Assembly: GCF_018881925.1 (NCBI RefSeq)
Contig: NZ_JACVPL010000009.1
Location: forward strand, 1 to 64,000
Source of the DNA: Polynucleobacter sp. Latsch14-2
GTDB taxonomy: Bacteria; Pseudomonadota; Gammaproteobacteria; Burkholderiales; Burkholderiaceae
Length of the DNA stretch: 64,000 nucleotides
Direction of reading: 5' to 3'
Every line of letters begins with the position of its first letter. The first letter of the stretch is position 1. Positions 15,340-24,764 of the stretch are shown here, in pieces. Position numbers and translations under genes: made by a program. Below the pieces are notes generated by a model. That model was not told the DNA's origin, ran no database searches, and saw only the letters and a list, made by a program, of their open reading frames with translations.

Positions 15340-17245
15340 GTCTAAAGTCCATTTTTTCCCAAGCAATCCCCTGGTTGCGCTCTTGGGTAACCCTAACTGC
15401 GGTAAGACTGCATTATTCAATTTACTCACTGGCAGTCGCCAGAAGGTCGCCAATTACTCAGGGGTGACGGTTGAGCGCAAGGAGGGTCGTCTTGCATTGG
15501 AGTCTGGAAAAAATATCCGTATCTTGGATTTACCAGGAGCCTATAGCCTCTATCCACGCTCTTTGGATGAAAAAGTCACCTGCAACGTTTTGTTAGGTCG
15601 GGCAGAGGGCGAGAAGCGCCCTGATTTAGTAGTTTGTATTCTCAGTGCTATGAACTTGCGCCGTAACTTACGTTTGGTTCTGGCAGCTAAACGCCTTGGG
15701 CTGCCTTGTGTCGTTGTGTTGAACATGCTTGATATCGCTAAGCGACAAGGTTTGGTGATTCATACGGACGCCTTATCAAAAGAGCTTGGTATACCAGTGC
15801 TTACTAGTATTGGGATTCAGGCGCATGGTGCTGATGAAATCAAATTATTTTTAAATCAATTGGATTGGCGCAATTTAGATACGCTGCGCACCGGGACAGG
15901 TGATGCCACTCTGGAGAACGTAGCTTCACATATTTCCCATTCTGAATCTGACAACGTTCAAGTTCAGCGGATTTTACGCAATCTGGGGTTAGATCAAATC
16001 ATTCCAGATCGTTTTAGTGATCGACTGGATTCTGTGCTGCTGCATCCAATCATCGGCCCAATCATTTTGGGTGTTCTGCTGTTTTTTATCTTTCAGGCTG
16101 TGTTTAGTTGGGCAACTTTACCAATGGATTTAATCAAGACAGCGATTGAATATTTGGGCGGTTTGCTAGGCGAGGTATTACCAAATAATTGGCTCCGTAG
16201 CCTAATCATCAATGGTGTGCTTGCTGGACTTGGTGGTGTAGTGATCTTCTTGCCACAAATCTTAATTTTGTTTTTCTTTATTTTACTTTTGGAAGAGTCG
16301 GGATATTTGCCGCGCGCCGCCTTCTTGCTTGATCGGGTGATGGGCTCCGTGGGTTTATCGGGCAGATCTTTTATCCCCTTACTATCAAGCTTTGCCTGTG
16401 CCATTCCAGGAATCATGGCGACAAGAAGCATTTCTAATTCACGCGATCGCTTGGTCACTATCTTGATTGCGCCAATGATGACCTGTTCGGCGCGCCTACC
16501 AGTCTATGCATTATTGATTTCCGCTTTCATCCCCAATCAAAAACTGTGGGCCGGTATTGATCTTCAAGGCTTGGTTTTATTTTTACTTTATCTTTCAGGA
16601 ATCCTAGGCGCTATGACTGTCGCATGGATTCTAAAACGCTTTACTAGCGAGCAATTCAGGATGAATGCCTTGATGATGGAGTTGCCAAGTTATCACATGC
16701 CTCGCTTGGGTAATCTAGCCATTAGCTTATGGCAACGAGCTGAAATTTTCCTGCGTCGTGTTGGCGGCATTATTTTGATCATGACTTTGGCTTTATGGGT
16801 CTTATCCAGCTTTCCATTGCCACCAGAGGGTGCTACTGGAACGCCGATTCAATACAGTGTTGCTGGAATCTTGGGTCAAGCTCTGGCTCATATTTTTTCT
16901 CCAATTGGATTTAATTGGCAGATCAGTATTGCGCTAGTTCCAGGGATGGCAGCACGTGAAGTAGTCGTCAGTTCTTTGGCGACGGTATATGCTTTGTCTA
17001 GTGCGAGTGCTGATGCCGCTGATGCTTTAATTCCACTCATCTCCACTAGCTGGTCTTTGGCAACCGCACTTTCTTTATTGGCTTGGTTCGTCTTTGCGCC
17101 ACAGTGCCTATCGACCATCGCAGCAGTAAAGCGTGAAACAGGTGGCTGGAAGATTCCTGCGATTATGTTGAGTTACCTGTTTGGCTTGGCATATCTAGCT
17201 TCATTTATTACCTATCATTTGGCAATATTGTTTGGCTTGGGTTAG
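15332..17245 (+). CDS. feoB: Ferrous iron transporter FeoB
   Basis: FeoB imports Fe2+ across the inner membrane. The 637-residue protein has an N-terminal G domain with the P loop GNPNCGKT (residues 19-26), the G2/G3 region (GVTVERKEG, then DLPGAYSL) and the G4 motif NMLD. The membrane part has the two Gate repeats (SCARLPVY-type in TCSARLPVYALLI and the earlier PLLSSFACAIPGIMATR). I chose the ATG at 15332, which overlaps the feoA stop; a TTG at 15311 is also open but lies deep inside feoA. The length is short compared with the 770-residue enteric form, as is common in betaproteobacteria. Confidence 0.95.
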   Translation: MPESKVHFFPSNPLVALLGNPNCGKTALFNLLTGSRQKVANYSGVTVERKEGRLALESGKNIRILDLPGAYSLYPRSLDEKVTCNVLLGRAEGEKRPDLVVCILSAMNLRRNLRLVLAAKRLGLPCVVVLNMLDIAKRQGLVIHTDALSKELGIPVLTSIGIQAHGADEIKLFLNQLDWRNLDTLRTGTGDATLENVASHISHSESDNVQVQRILRNLGLDQIIPDRFSDRLDSVLLHPIIGPIILGVLLFFIFQAVFSWATLPMDLIKTAIEYLGGLLGEVLPNNWLRSLIINGVLAGLGGVVIFLPQILILFFFILLLEESGYLPRAAFLLDRVMGSVGLSGRSFIPLLSSFACAIPGIMATRSISNSRDRLVTILIAPMMTCSARLPVYALLISAFIPNQKLWAGIDLQGLVLFLLYLSGILGAMTVAWILKRFTSEQFRMNALMMELPSYHMPRLGNLAISLWQRAEIFLRRVGGIILIMTLALWVLSSFPLPPEGATGTPIQYSVAGILGQALAHIFSPIGFNWQISIALVPGMAAREVVVSSLATVYALSSASADAADALIPLISTSWSLATALSLLAWFVFAPQCLSTIAAVKRETGGWKIPAIMLSYLFGLAYLASFITYHLAILFGLG

Positions 17246-17274
17246 CGGCATAAGCTACAAATTGGATTGCAAAT

Positions 17275-17300
17275 AAAAAGCCACCCTAAGGCGGCTTTTT
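17275..17300. terminator. Bidirectional terminator between feoB and an FAH gene
   Basis: AAAAAGCC (17275-17282) pairs with GGCTTTTT (17293-17300); further inner pairs form after one mismatch. A and T runs on both sides let it act on both strands for the converging genes. Confidence 0.85.
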
Positions 17301-17352
17301 ATGTTTCTGAACTTAGTGGTGTTCTACAAAGTGTAAATTCTCAAGAGCTTGT

Positions 17353-18240
17353 TTATTGAGCAATAAAAGTGTTCTCTAATTTGCCAATGCCGCCCATCTC
17401 TACAACTACCACGTCACCATTAACTAAATATTTTGGCGGCTTAAAGCCAATGCCTACGCCGACAGGGGTGCCTGTGGCGATGATGTCACCAGGGTAAAGG
17501 GTAATGCCGGCGGATACTGTTGCAATCATATTGGGAATATCAAAAATCAAATCTTTTGTATTGGAGTTCTGGCGCAGTTCACCATTAACCCAGCATTTGA
17601 CGGAAATATCCTCAGCATTGACTTGATCGGCAGTAACTACCCATGGCCCCATAGGGCAGAAAGTATCAAAGCTTTTTCCTAGAAACCATTGCTTGTGACG
17701 TTGTTGCCAGTCACGAGCCGTTACATCATTAATTGCCGTATAGCCCCAGACATGCTTCATAGCATCAGCTTCGCTAATGCCTTTTCCGCCTTTACCAATA
17801 ATGATGGTTAATTCAGCTTCGTAATCAATCGCAGTTGAAACTGCGGTTGGGATGATGACATTTGTATTGGGCCCTGTTACTGATTCCGGTGGCTTGGTAA
17901 AGAAAATCGCATGAGACGGAATATCTTCGCCAGGTTTGGCGCTGCCATCAAAGCCGCTATTAGAGAATTCTTTCGCATGCTCATGGTAATTTTTGCCGAC
18001 GCAGAAGATATTTCTACGTGGTCGTGGCACGGGTGCCAGCAAACGAATTGCGCTAAATTCATGGGTAGAAACGGGCTTTGGCATTTTACCGGCCAGGTCA
18101 GCACGTAAAATTGCCACTACGCCATCTTCACTGACATCTACGCCTAAATCAAACTCTTCGACGGTTTTACCATCTGACGAAATGGCGCCAACGCGGGTTT
18201 TTTTTGGGTCGTTCAGTAAAGAAAATGCAGCGTATTTCAT
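17353..18240 (-). CDS. Fumarylacetoacetate hydrolase-family protein
   Basis: This 295-residue protein has the FAH fold. Residues from about 75 carry NIFCVGKNYHEHAKEF and then DYEAELTIIIGKGGKGI, with the glutamates that bind the catalytic Mg2+ or Ca2+. GYTAINDVTARDWQQRHKQW and GDIIATGTPVGVGIGFKPP follow. Members cleave C-C bonds in acylpyruvates, 2-hydroxy-hepta-dienedioates and related ring-cleavage products, or act as decarboxylases. The exact substrate cannot be read from sequence. It diverges from the Bug receptor at 18340, a pairing repeated later in the window. Confidence 0.9.
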   Translation of the reverse strand: MKYAAFSLLNDPKKTRVGAISSDGKTVEEFDLGVDVSEDGVVAILRADLAGKMPKPVSTHEFSAIRLLAPVPRPRRNIFCVGKNYHEHAKEFSNSGFDGSAKPGEDIPSHAIFFTKPPESVTGPNTNVIIPTAVSTAIDYEAELTIIIGKGGKGISEADAMKHVWGYTAINDVTARDWQQRHKQWFLGKSFDTFCPMGPWVVTADQVNAEDISVKCWVNGELRQNSNTKDLIFDIPNMIATVSAGITLYPGDIIATGTPVGVGIGFKPPKYLVNGDVVVVEMGGIGKLENTFIAQ

Positions 18241-18339
18241 GGTTTGTATCTCCGGTAGGCCCGTCTCTTAGACTGCCCTAGTTGTTTAGTGGAAAGTTGT
18301 AGTAGGATCAAGAGATCAAATAATAACCAAATTAATACC

Positions 18340-19314
18340 ATGAGACAAAAAATCAAAGTAACCCTTGCATTTATAGCTTTGGGATTCTTTTCAACCTTCT
18401 CTTGTTCTCAAGAGGCGTGGCCAACCCACCCAATCACTATGGTGGTGCCATTTCCCCCTGGTGGCGTAGCAGACGCTGTAGGGCGACCAGTTGCCGAGGC
18501 AATGTCTCGTCTTCTGGGGCAGCCCGTGATTGTTGAAAATAAGGCCGGAGCGGGTGGCGGCATCGGGATGGCAGCCGTTGCCAAGTCTAAGCCTGATGGC
18601 TACACCATTTTGATGGCCTTATCGTCGATCTCGATCATTCCTGAGGCGGATAAGGTTGTAGGTCGCGAGCAATCGTTTCAGTTGAATCAATTAAAGCCAA
18701 TTGCACGCTTTACTGCCGACCCAACTGTTTTGGTTGTGAGGGCGGATAGCCCATGGAAGGACTACAAGTCATTTGTGGCAGCCATGCGAGCCAACCCAGG
18801 CAAATATAACTTTGGGTCCTCTGGTAACTACGGCACTATGCATGTCCCGATGGAAATGCTCAAATCTTCCCAGAAGTTTTATATGGTCCACATTCCTTAC
18901 ACTGGGGCTGGCCCAGCGATTGTTGGCTTGCTTGGTGGGCAAGTGGATGCCCTGGCTACGGGGCCTTCTTCAATCGTCCAACAAATCAAGGCAGGCAAGG
19001 TTCGTGCTTTAGCGCACTGGGGCGATGGGCGTTTGGCTAGCTTGCCTGATGTTCCTAGTTTTAAAGAGCTGGGAGTGAAGATTGAGTTTGCGCAATGGGC
19101 CGGCTTATTTGTTCCAACCGCCACACCAGATGCGATTACCAATAAACTGCGCGAAGTCGCTAAATTAGCAGCTAATGATGAGCGAGTGCGTGCCGTCATT
19201 ACGGGTGCGGGTAGTCCGATTCAGTACATGGATGCTCCTGAATTTAAGGCGTACTGGGATAAAGAGTCCGCTCAGATGGTTGATGTCGTGAAAAAAATTG
19301 GTAAGGTTGAATAA
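18340..19314 (+). CDS. Bug/TctC-family periplasmic solute-binding protein
   Basis: Bug proteins are the receptors of tripartite tricarboxylate transporters and bind small carboxylates. The ATG at 18340 gives 324 residues with a signal peptide (KVTLAFIALGFFSTFSCSQ). The in-frame upstream start at 18289 would add a polar N-terminus and is unlikely. Family segments are WPTHPITMVVPFPPGGVADAVGR, ENKAGAGGGIGMAAVAKSKPDGYT, MVHIPYTGAGPAIVGLLGGQVD and LPDVPSFKELG. There are no tctA or tctB membrane genes nearby, as is usual for the many orphan Bug proteins in Burkholderiales. The adjacent FAH enzyme suggests an aromatic or keto-acid ligand, which is only inference. Confidence 0.92.
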   Translation: MRQKIKVTLAFIALGFFSTFSCSQEAWPTHPITMVVPFPPGGVADAVGRPVAEAMSRLLGQPVIVENKAGAGGGIGMAAVAKSKPDGYTILMALSSISIIPEADKVVGREQSFQLNQLKPIARFTADPTVLVVRADSPWKDYKSFVAAMRANPGKYNFGSSGNYGTMHVPMEMLKSSQKFYMVHIPYTGAGPAIVGLLGGQVDALATGPSSIVQQIKAGKVRALAHWGDGRLASLPDVPSFKELGVKIEFAQWAGLFVPTATPDAITNKLREVAKLAANDERVRAVITGAGSPIQYMDAPEFKAYWDKESAQMVDVVKKIGKVE

Positions 19315-19346
19315 GCAAGCGCTTTACTGAGACGTAAGGTACTTGT

Positions 19347-20135
19347 TTGATTGTTATGAGAGTCAACTTTCTTTCGCGATTGATATTGGTAGCCACTTTG
19401 GTTACAGCTCCATGCATCTCTCATGCGGTATTGCAAGATGAGATCCAAGTTTACGATGATGAGATCAATGCTAAAGGTGAGTCAAGCCTTGAGCTTCATG
19501 TAAACAGTACGCCTAGGGGGGTTCAAACTCCGTCTTACCCGGGCGAGGTAATGAATAACAATGGCGTACGCGTTACACCAGAACTTGCTTATGGTTTAGG
19601 TCATGATTTAGAAGCTGGGCTCTACATCTCCTATGTTAATTACGATAATAAATTTCAGTATGCGGCAACAAAGTTACGCATGAAATGGCTCCCCATTAGG
19701 GAGGAGAAAGGGGACAGTTTTTTCGCGGGTGCCAATCTTGAGATTGCAAATATCCAGCCTCAGTTTGAGGAGTCACGCTATAACTCTGAAGTACGTTTTA
19801 TTATTGGTAAACATATTGACGAGTGGTTGGTTTCATTTAATCCCATTGTTGATATGCCACTATCCCAACCTTATGTTCATCAAGCCCCATATTTTTCTAC
19901 TGGCACCCGCATCTCCCGAGACTTCACTAAGGAGTTGGCATTCGGTATTGAGTACTATTCCAGCCTAAACCAAATCAATCAGCCAATCAATTATCAAAAT
20001 ACTCAGCAATTGGGATTTTTGATGATGTATTACGACGGCAACCCTATCTCATTCCAGGCGGGTGTTGGCAAAGGTTTTTCAAATAGCACGGATTCATTAA
20101 CGCTCAAGGCTATTTTTTCCATCCCCTTGCCCTAG
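19347..20135 (+). CDS. Predicted outer-membrane beta-barrel protein, unknown function
   Basis: The protein has 262 residues with a signal peptide (LSRLILVATLVTAPCISHA). The mature part consists of alternating amphipathic strands with many aromatic and polar residues, for example ESSLELHVNSTPRG, LEAGLYISYVNYDN, SEVRFIIGKHI and LGFLMMYYDGNPISFQAGVG. This looks like a 10- to 14-strand barrel, but I do not recognise a named family. The TTG at 19347 lies seven bases after AAGG and is preferred; the ATG at 19356 has no ribosome-binding site. It is 32 bases after the Bug gene and may be co-transcribed. Confidence 0.78.
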   Translation: MIVMRVNFLSRLILVATLVTAPCISHAVLQDEIQVYDDEINAKGESSLELHVNSTPRGVQTPSYPGEVMNNNGVRVTPELAYGLGHDLEAGLYISYVNYDNKFQYAATKLRMKWLPIREEKGDSFFAGANLEIANIQPQFEESRYNSEVRFIIGKHIDEWLVSFNPIVDMPLSQPYVHQAPYFSTGTRISRDFTKELAFGIEYYSSLNQINQPINYQNTQQLGFLMMYYDGNPISFQAGVGKGFSNSTDSLTLKAIFSIPLP

Positions 20136-20233
20136 CGTCTGTCAGTCATCTGGAAACAAAGTCTAGACGAAACCCTCAAAAAACCATTAAGCTAGTACCA
20201 ATAAATATAAGTACAAAAGATTAGGAGACCACA

Positions 20234-20692
20234 ATGACTGTGCAATTGACGGTTAACGGACAAGTTTTAAAGTTAGATGTTGATCCATCTACCCCTTTGC
20301 TATATGTTTTGCGCAATGATGCAATGATCAATTCGGCAAAGTACGGTTGTGGTGCGGGTCAGTGTGGGGCTTGTGCTGTTCTTATGGACGATCAGGTAGT
20401 TTTATCCTGCACCTTGCCGGTTAGTAGTGCAAAAGGAAACATCAAGACCCTAGAATCTTATGAGGGTGACCGAACGCTAAATGCTCTCAATAAGGCTTTT
20501 ATTGCAGAGCAGGCTGTGCAATGTGGTTACTGCATCTCTGGAATGATGATTCGGGCTAAGACCTTGCTCGATAAGAATAAACATCCTAGTGTCCAGCAAA
20601 TTAAAGATACGCTTCAGGGGCACTTATGCCGCTGTGGCACGCATACCCGAATTATCAAGGCCATTCAGCGCGCCGCTCAGGAGCTAGCATGA
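20234..20692 (+). CDS. Molybdenum hydroxylase [2Fe-2S] subunit (IorA-like)
   Basis: This 152-residue small subunit of a xanthine dehydrogenase/aldehyde oxidase-family enzyme carries two [2Fe-2S] clusters. The first uses the cysteines in KYGCGAGQCGACAVL and the following LSC. The second uses QCGYCISGMMI and GHLCRCG near the C-terminus. It passes electrons from the molybdenum centre. It matches the two-subunit IorAB (isoquinoline 1-oxidoreductase-like) group, which lacks a FAD subunit. A GGAG ribosome-binding site precedes the ATG. Its stop overlaps the start of the large subunit gene (ATGA). Confidence 0.93.
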   Translation: MTVQLTVNGQVLKLDVDPSTPLLYVLRNDAMINSAKYGCGAGQCGACAVLMDDQVVLSCTLPVSSAKGNIKTLESYEGDRTLNALNKAFIAEQAVQCGYCISGMMIRAKTLLDKNKHPSVQQIKDTLQGHLCRCGTHTRIIKAIQRAAQELA

Positions 20693-22932
20693 TGAACTCA
20701 TCTCATATCGCCCGCAGACATTTTTTAAAAAGTAGTCTTGGCTTGGCTATTGGCTTTACATGGGCCCCCAATTTATTGTCGCAATCTGCACCGGCTGCTT
20801 TGCCCGGTAGCCTGAATGCCAATCCCAAGCTGGACAGTTGGTTGCATGTTCAGCCTGATGGCAAGGTTGTGGTGTTGGCTGGCAAGGTTGAATTTGGGCA
20901 GGGTATCACTACAGCCTTGATGCAGATCGTAGCTGATGAACTCGAGATCGATATGTCACGTATCGTCATGATCCCAACCACGACAGGTGTTTCACCGGAT
21001 GAGGGCGTTACTTCTGGTAGCCAGTCAATTGAATATGGTGGGATCGCTTTGCGCTATGCAGCAGCAGACGCTAGAGAGCTCTTATTGGAGCGTGCATCAA
21101 GCAAACTTCATACCCCAGTTACCGAGTTAAAGATTCGTGATGGCGAAATACTCACTCCACATGGGCAGGCTGCAACATATTGGAGCTTGGCTGATGGTGA
21201 GCTCTTTCAAAGGCCGGTATCCGCCAAGGTTGCGCTCAAAAAACGTCACACCACTATCGGACAATCCATCCAGAGAGTAGATATCCCCGCAAAAGTTTCT
21301 GGTAAGCCTGCATATGTTCAGGATATGAAGATGCCGGGAATGTTGCATGCTAGGGTTATTAGGCCGCCGGCACCTCGTGCTGCGATTATGAGTGTTGATA
21401 TTGGCGCAGTAGAAAAAATGCCTGGTGTTGTGGCTGTTATTCAAAACGGTAGTTTTTTGGCGGTAGTAGCTGCACGCGAAGAGCAGGCTATACAGGCAAG
21501 AGAATTTCTAAAGAAAAATACCAAATGGAAGATGGCGGATGATCTTCCGTCATCGCTCTCATCATGGTTTCAACAGATGAAGCAAAAGCCCGCGGTTGAT
21601 ACAACAGTTAGTCTTAAGCAGAATTCAGTTAATCCAGCGACGAAAGTGTTGAGTGCCCAGTTTACAAAACCATTTATTGCCCATGCATCTATCGGACCTT
21701 CATGCGCGATTGCCTTGATGAAGGACGGGGTGATTACCGCTTGGACCCATAGCCAAGGGATGTACCCGCTGAAAACGGATCTAGTTAAAACATTGGGCCT
21801 GCCTGCAGACAAAATTATCTGTATACATCAAGAGGGCTCTGGAATGTATGGTCAGAATGGAGCCGACGATGTGGCTCTAGACGCTATGTTGATTGCTAAA
21901 GCGCTACCCAGTAAGCCGATACGCGTTCAATGGATGCGCGAAGATGAATTCAAGTGGGAGCCATATGGATCAGCAATGATTATCAATATGCAGGCTTCAC
22001 TGGATCAAGAGGGCAATATTGTTGACTGGACCCATGAGTTATGGAGCAATACTCATAGCACTCGACCTGGCGAGCAGACTGGCGATAATCTACTAGCTAG
22101 CTGGTACCTTGAAAAGCCCTTCAAGCCAAGCCCGGTTAAAAATATCCCGCAACCTGCTGGTGGTTCTGATCGGAATGCTGTTCCGTTATATGTATTCCCC
22201 AATCAAAAAGTGGTTAACCATTTATTGAGTGACATGCCTTTACGCGTCTCAGCATTGCGTACGCTGGGCGCCTATGCCAATATTTTCGCTGTTGAGTCCA
22301 TGATGGATGATCTTGCTAAGGCAGCAAAAATTGACCCCATTCAATTTAGACTGAAGCATTTGCAGGATTCTCGTGCACGCGACGTGATTACGCATGTTGG
22401 AAAGATGGCCGCTTGGCAGAAAACGCCTAGCGCTAGTAGAAAAAATGGCAACCTCTGTGGTCGCGGTATGGCTTTTGCAAAATACAAAAATATGTCTGTT
22501 TATGTTGCCTGCGTTGCCGACGTAGAAATTAATCCTAAAACTGGAAAAATTTTGGTAACCAACTTATATGCTGCTGCTGATGGCGGTTTAACGATTAATC
22601 CAGATGGTTTCAAAAATCAAATTGAGGGTGGGCTGGTTCAGACAACAAGCTGGACTTTGTTTGAATCAGTGCCTTTTAATCGAGATGGCATCGAAGTCAG
22701 TTCCTGGGCTGAGTATCCAATTCTGCGTTTTTCCGATGTGCCCAATGTTCACGTTGAAATTATCAATCGAGAGAATGAAAAATCCCTCGGTGTTGGCGAG
22801 GGATCTCAGGGGCCTGGTTGTGCTGCCATTGCCAATGCTGTAGCTAATGCACTCGGTCAACGAATCTTTGACTTGCCCTTATCTGCTGATAGGGTAAGGG
22901 CGGCTATTGAGCAGAGCAAGCAAGCCGCATAA
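20689..22932 (+). CDS. Molybdopterin-binding large subunit (IorB-like), Tat-exported
   Basis: The ATG at 20689 overlaps the IorA-like stop and gives 747 residues with a twin-arginine signal (ARRHFLKSSLGLAIGF). The enzyme is therefore probably folded in the cytoplasm with its cofactor and exported with its small partner. Family segments are KVEFGQGITTALMQIVADEL, KVSGKPAYVQDMKMPGMLHARVIRPP and SGMYGQNGADDVALDA. The catalytic glutamate is probably Glu704 in GVGEGSQGPG. Substrates of related enzymes are aldehydes or N-heterocycles; the true one is unknown. No cytochrome c subunit gene follows, although many IorAB-type enzymes have one. Confidence 0.92.
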   Translation: MMNSSHIARRHFLKSSLGLAIGFTWAPNLLSQSAPAALPGSLNANPKLDSWLHVQPDGKVVVLAGKVEFGQGITTALMQIVADELEIDMSRIVMIPTTTGVSPDEGVTSGSQSIEYGGIALRYAAADARELLLERASSKLHTPVTELKIRDGEILTPHGQAATYWSLADGELFQRPVSAKVALKKRHTTIGQSIQRVDIPAKVSGKPAYVQDMKMPGMLHARVIRPPAPRAAIMSVDIGAVEKMPGVVAVIQNGSFLAVVAAREEQAIQAREFLKKNTKWKMADDLPSSLSSWFQQMKQKPAVDTTVSLKQNSVNPATKVLSAQFTKPFIAHASIGPSCAIALMKDGVITAWTHSQGMYPLKTDLVKTLGLPADKIICIHQEGSGMYGQNGADDVALDAMLIAKALPSKPIRVQWMREDEFKWEPYGSAMIINMQASLDQEGNIVDWTHELWSNTHSTRPGEQTGDNLLASWYLEKPFKPSPVKNIPQPAGGSDRNAVPLYVFPNQKVVNHLLSDMPLRVSALRTLGAYANIFAVESMMDDLAKAAKIDPIQFRLKHLQDSRARDVITHVGKMAAWQKTPSASRKNGNLCGRGMAFAKYKNMSVYVACVADVEINPKTGKILVTNLYAAADGGLTINPDGFKNQIEGGLVQTTSWTLFESVPFNRDGIEVSSWAEYPILRFSDVPNVHVEIINRENEKSLGVGEGSQGPGCAAIANAVANALGQRIFDLPLSADRVRAAIEQSKQAA

Positions 22933-22936
22933 AGAG

Positions 22937-23374
22937 TTACTTCTGCACGGTTTCTTCAAGGTTTGCGCGCTCTTGGGCGCGTATATCTGCCGTGTAGAAC
23001 TTACCCGTGTCTACGAGGGTAATCTTTTTGAGCGCACCCCCTTTGCCTCCGTTGCGCAAAGGGCTAAAGTCAACAACTGCCTTATCGCCAACTTTAACAA
23101 CGTTTCTGGACCAGCCGCCGCCACGCGTTAGGTTGCCCGGGCTTGTCATCTCCATAAGCCAAAGTGATGGAGTGTCGCCATCCTTGATGGTGCCCTCAAC
23201 GAAGATCGCAACATGGGGATTGGTCCACTGCACTTCTTTTACTACCCCAGTAATTGTAGAGACCTTGTCTTTATCGAACATGGTAGTTGAATGGTGCGCC
23301 ATCACTGGGGTAATACTTATGACCCCGGCTGCGACAGTGGCGATAGAAAGTATTTTCTTAAGTTTTAATGTCAT
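22937..23374 (-). CDS. DUF6152-like secreted protein
   Basis: This 145-residue protein has a signal peptide (KKILSIATVAAGVISITPVMA). A family-typical start to the mature protein follows: HHSTTMFDKDKVSTITGVVKEVQWTNPHVAIFVEG. The HHS near the cleavage site and the KEVQWTNPH motif are the recurring features I associate with DUF6152; the assignment is from memory. It looks like a small OB-like beta domain. GAGGAAATC precedes the ATG. It is the last gene of a four-gene minus-strand run, 17 bases after the next secreted protein, and converges with the IorB-like gene with a four-base gap. Confidence 0.8.
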   Translation of the reverse strand: MTLKLKKILSIATVAAGVISITPVMAHHSTTMFDKDKVSTITGVVKEVQWTNPHVAIFVEGTIKDGDTPSLWLMEMTSPGNLTRGGGWSRNVVKVGDKAVVDFSPLRNGGKGGALKKITLVDTGKFYTADIRAQERANLEETVQK

Positions 23375-23391
23375 GATGATTTCCTCTTGAA

Positions 23392-24225
23392 TTATTGTGG
23401 TGGAATACGATTGCCACCAACGTCTACTGGAATGGGGGCGTAAATATCGTTACCAAACTTATCTTTGCGGGGCGCAAAATAACCCTCTAAGCACACGCCT
23501 TCAACGATATCGAATTTTCTAGCGCGTTGGCGAAAGTAAACGCGTGTTGTTTTCCACGGCTTAGTTAGGACTTTTGGTGCAATTATCTCAATATCGTCAT
23601 GTAGTTCATCTTTTCCCACTAAGTGGATGCGTTCAATAACTTGAATGTCACCATTATTAGGAATACCGGCTGCTTCGCTAATGGCGATATATGCCTGAGG
23701 TGAGATGCCAACGGTATCCACCACTAAAGTATCGCCTTCCCATTTTCCAATGGAATGACCATGAAAGGTTGGGTCTGGATCATCTGGATGCTGACGACCA
23801 TCGGTATAGATGCGACGTAATCGGTTGCCATCAGATTCACCAAGCATAGTGACTCTGCCCGGAGTAAAAAGTACCTCCATCGCATTATGTGTAATAAGCA
23901 TCCATGCGGGCATTCCTTCTGGGAGGCAATCAACAAAGAGTGGCGGAGGTCTTCCCGCTTTTTCTTCCGCTAGTTGAAATTGAATTTGTTCGTTCACCTT
24001 CGGCGTCCAAGGCGGCATATTGGTCTTAGCCTGTTTATCTTGGTCGGTGACAAATGGATTCCACACGCCACTCCAGTCTGGCAACTTTGCAAGATTTGCC
24101 CAATCCTTGGCTGTTGGCGGCGGATTAATGACAGGTTTATTACTAGGTTGCGCCAGCGCAGCTAAAGATAAACATCCACAGCTGATACTGATTCCAATTG
24201 CCAATCCGAGAAACTTTTTTTTCAT
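23392..24225 (-). CDS. Secreted protein with WEGDTLVVDT motif, unknown function
   Basis: I chose the second ATG (24225), six bases after AAGGA, giving 277 residues. The first ATG (24231) touches the ribosome-binding site. The signal peptide is KFLGLAIGISISCGCLSLAALAQ. The mature protein has LPDWSGVWNPF, VDCLPEGMPAWM, RRIYTDGRQHPDDPDPTFHG and HSIGKWEGDTLVVDTVG. I recognise this as a recurrent pattern in secreted proteins of Proteobacteria and Acidobacteria, but I know of no established function. The His, Asp and Cys residues are well placed for a metal site, which is speculation. Its neighbours are DUF6152 and two DUF6644 genes, with tight spacing. Confidence 0.8.
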   Translation of the reverse strand: MKKKFLGLAIGISISCGCLSLAALAQPSNKPVINPPPTAKDWANLAKLPDWSGVWNPFVTDQDKQAKTNMPPWTPKVNEQIQFQLAEEKAGRPPPLFVDCLPEGMPAWMLITHNAMEVLFTPGRVTMLGESDGNRLRRIYTDGRQHPDDPDPTFHGHSIGKWEGDTLVVDTVGISPQAYIAISEAAGIPNNGDIQVIERIHLVGKDELHDDIEIIAPKVLTKPWKTTRVYFRQRARKFDIVEGVCLEGYFAPRKDKFGNDIYAPIPVDVGGNRIPPQ

Positions 24226-24234
24226 TCTCATTCC

Positions 24235-24747
24235 TTATGAAACAGCTAAAACTGGTTCTAATGTAAAGCCTATCCAGCGTCCACAAATAATGACGCCAGT
24301 CCAAAGGGTAATCGAAACTAATCCTGCTAACCTTGCTTGTAGAGGAAGTTGCAGTGAGGTATCCCATTGCTCCAAATTACAGCCAATAATGAATTGAAAA
24401 ATGAGCATGTTGATACCAGCCAGCACTAGTAAAAATAACTTACTTAAAAAGTAGAAATTTTGGGCGTAACTAACGGCATTGGATGTAAATAAAATAGCAC
24501 CTGTAATTGCGGCAATGGCAAAAGCTAGCCAGGTAATTGGTAGTAGCTCCTGACTGATTTTGCTAATTGGACGGTCTAGCGAGCGGATGCCGATTAAGCG
24601 TAGATCTACTAAGGCAATCGACCCAAATACCAAGGTAATAGCCAATACATGGGCAGCCTCAATCCAAGGAAATAGCAATTCGTTTTCACGAATCGTTTGA
24701 GCAATCGGGTTGTTATACAGGGCCTGCAGTATTGGAGTGATATTCAT
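24235..24747 (-). CDS. DUF6644-like integral membrane protein (copy 1)
   Basis: The likely start is the ATG at 24747 (MNITPILQAL), giving 170 residues. Upstream in-frame starts lie inside the preceding gene. There are four hydrophobic segments: around 38-55 (AAHVLAITLVFGSIALVDL), 70-92, 100-120 and 140-160. It shares with its neighbour the segments HVLAI or HILAI, ALVDLRL or VLMIDLRLL, and the C-terminal pattern LWTGVIICGRWIGFT or LWIGIVSCGRWIAYT. The conserved His and the CGRW motif may bind a cofactor such as haem, which is a guess. It is nine bases before the unnamed secreted gene and 17 bases after copy 2. Confidence 0.78.
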   Translation of the reverse strand: MNITPILQALYNNPIAQTIRENELLFPWIEAAHVLAITLVFGSIALVDLRLIGIRSLDRPISKISQELLPITWLAFAIAAITGAILFTSNAVSYAQNFYFLSKLFLLVLAGINMLIFQFIIGCNLEQWDTSLQLPLQARLAGLVSITLWTGVIICGRWIGFTLEPVLAVS

Positions 24748-24764
24748 GCTGTTATCAGGGGATA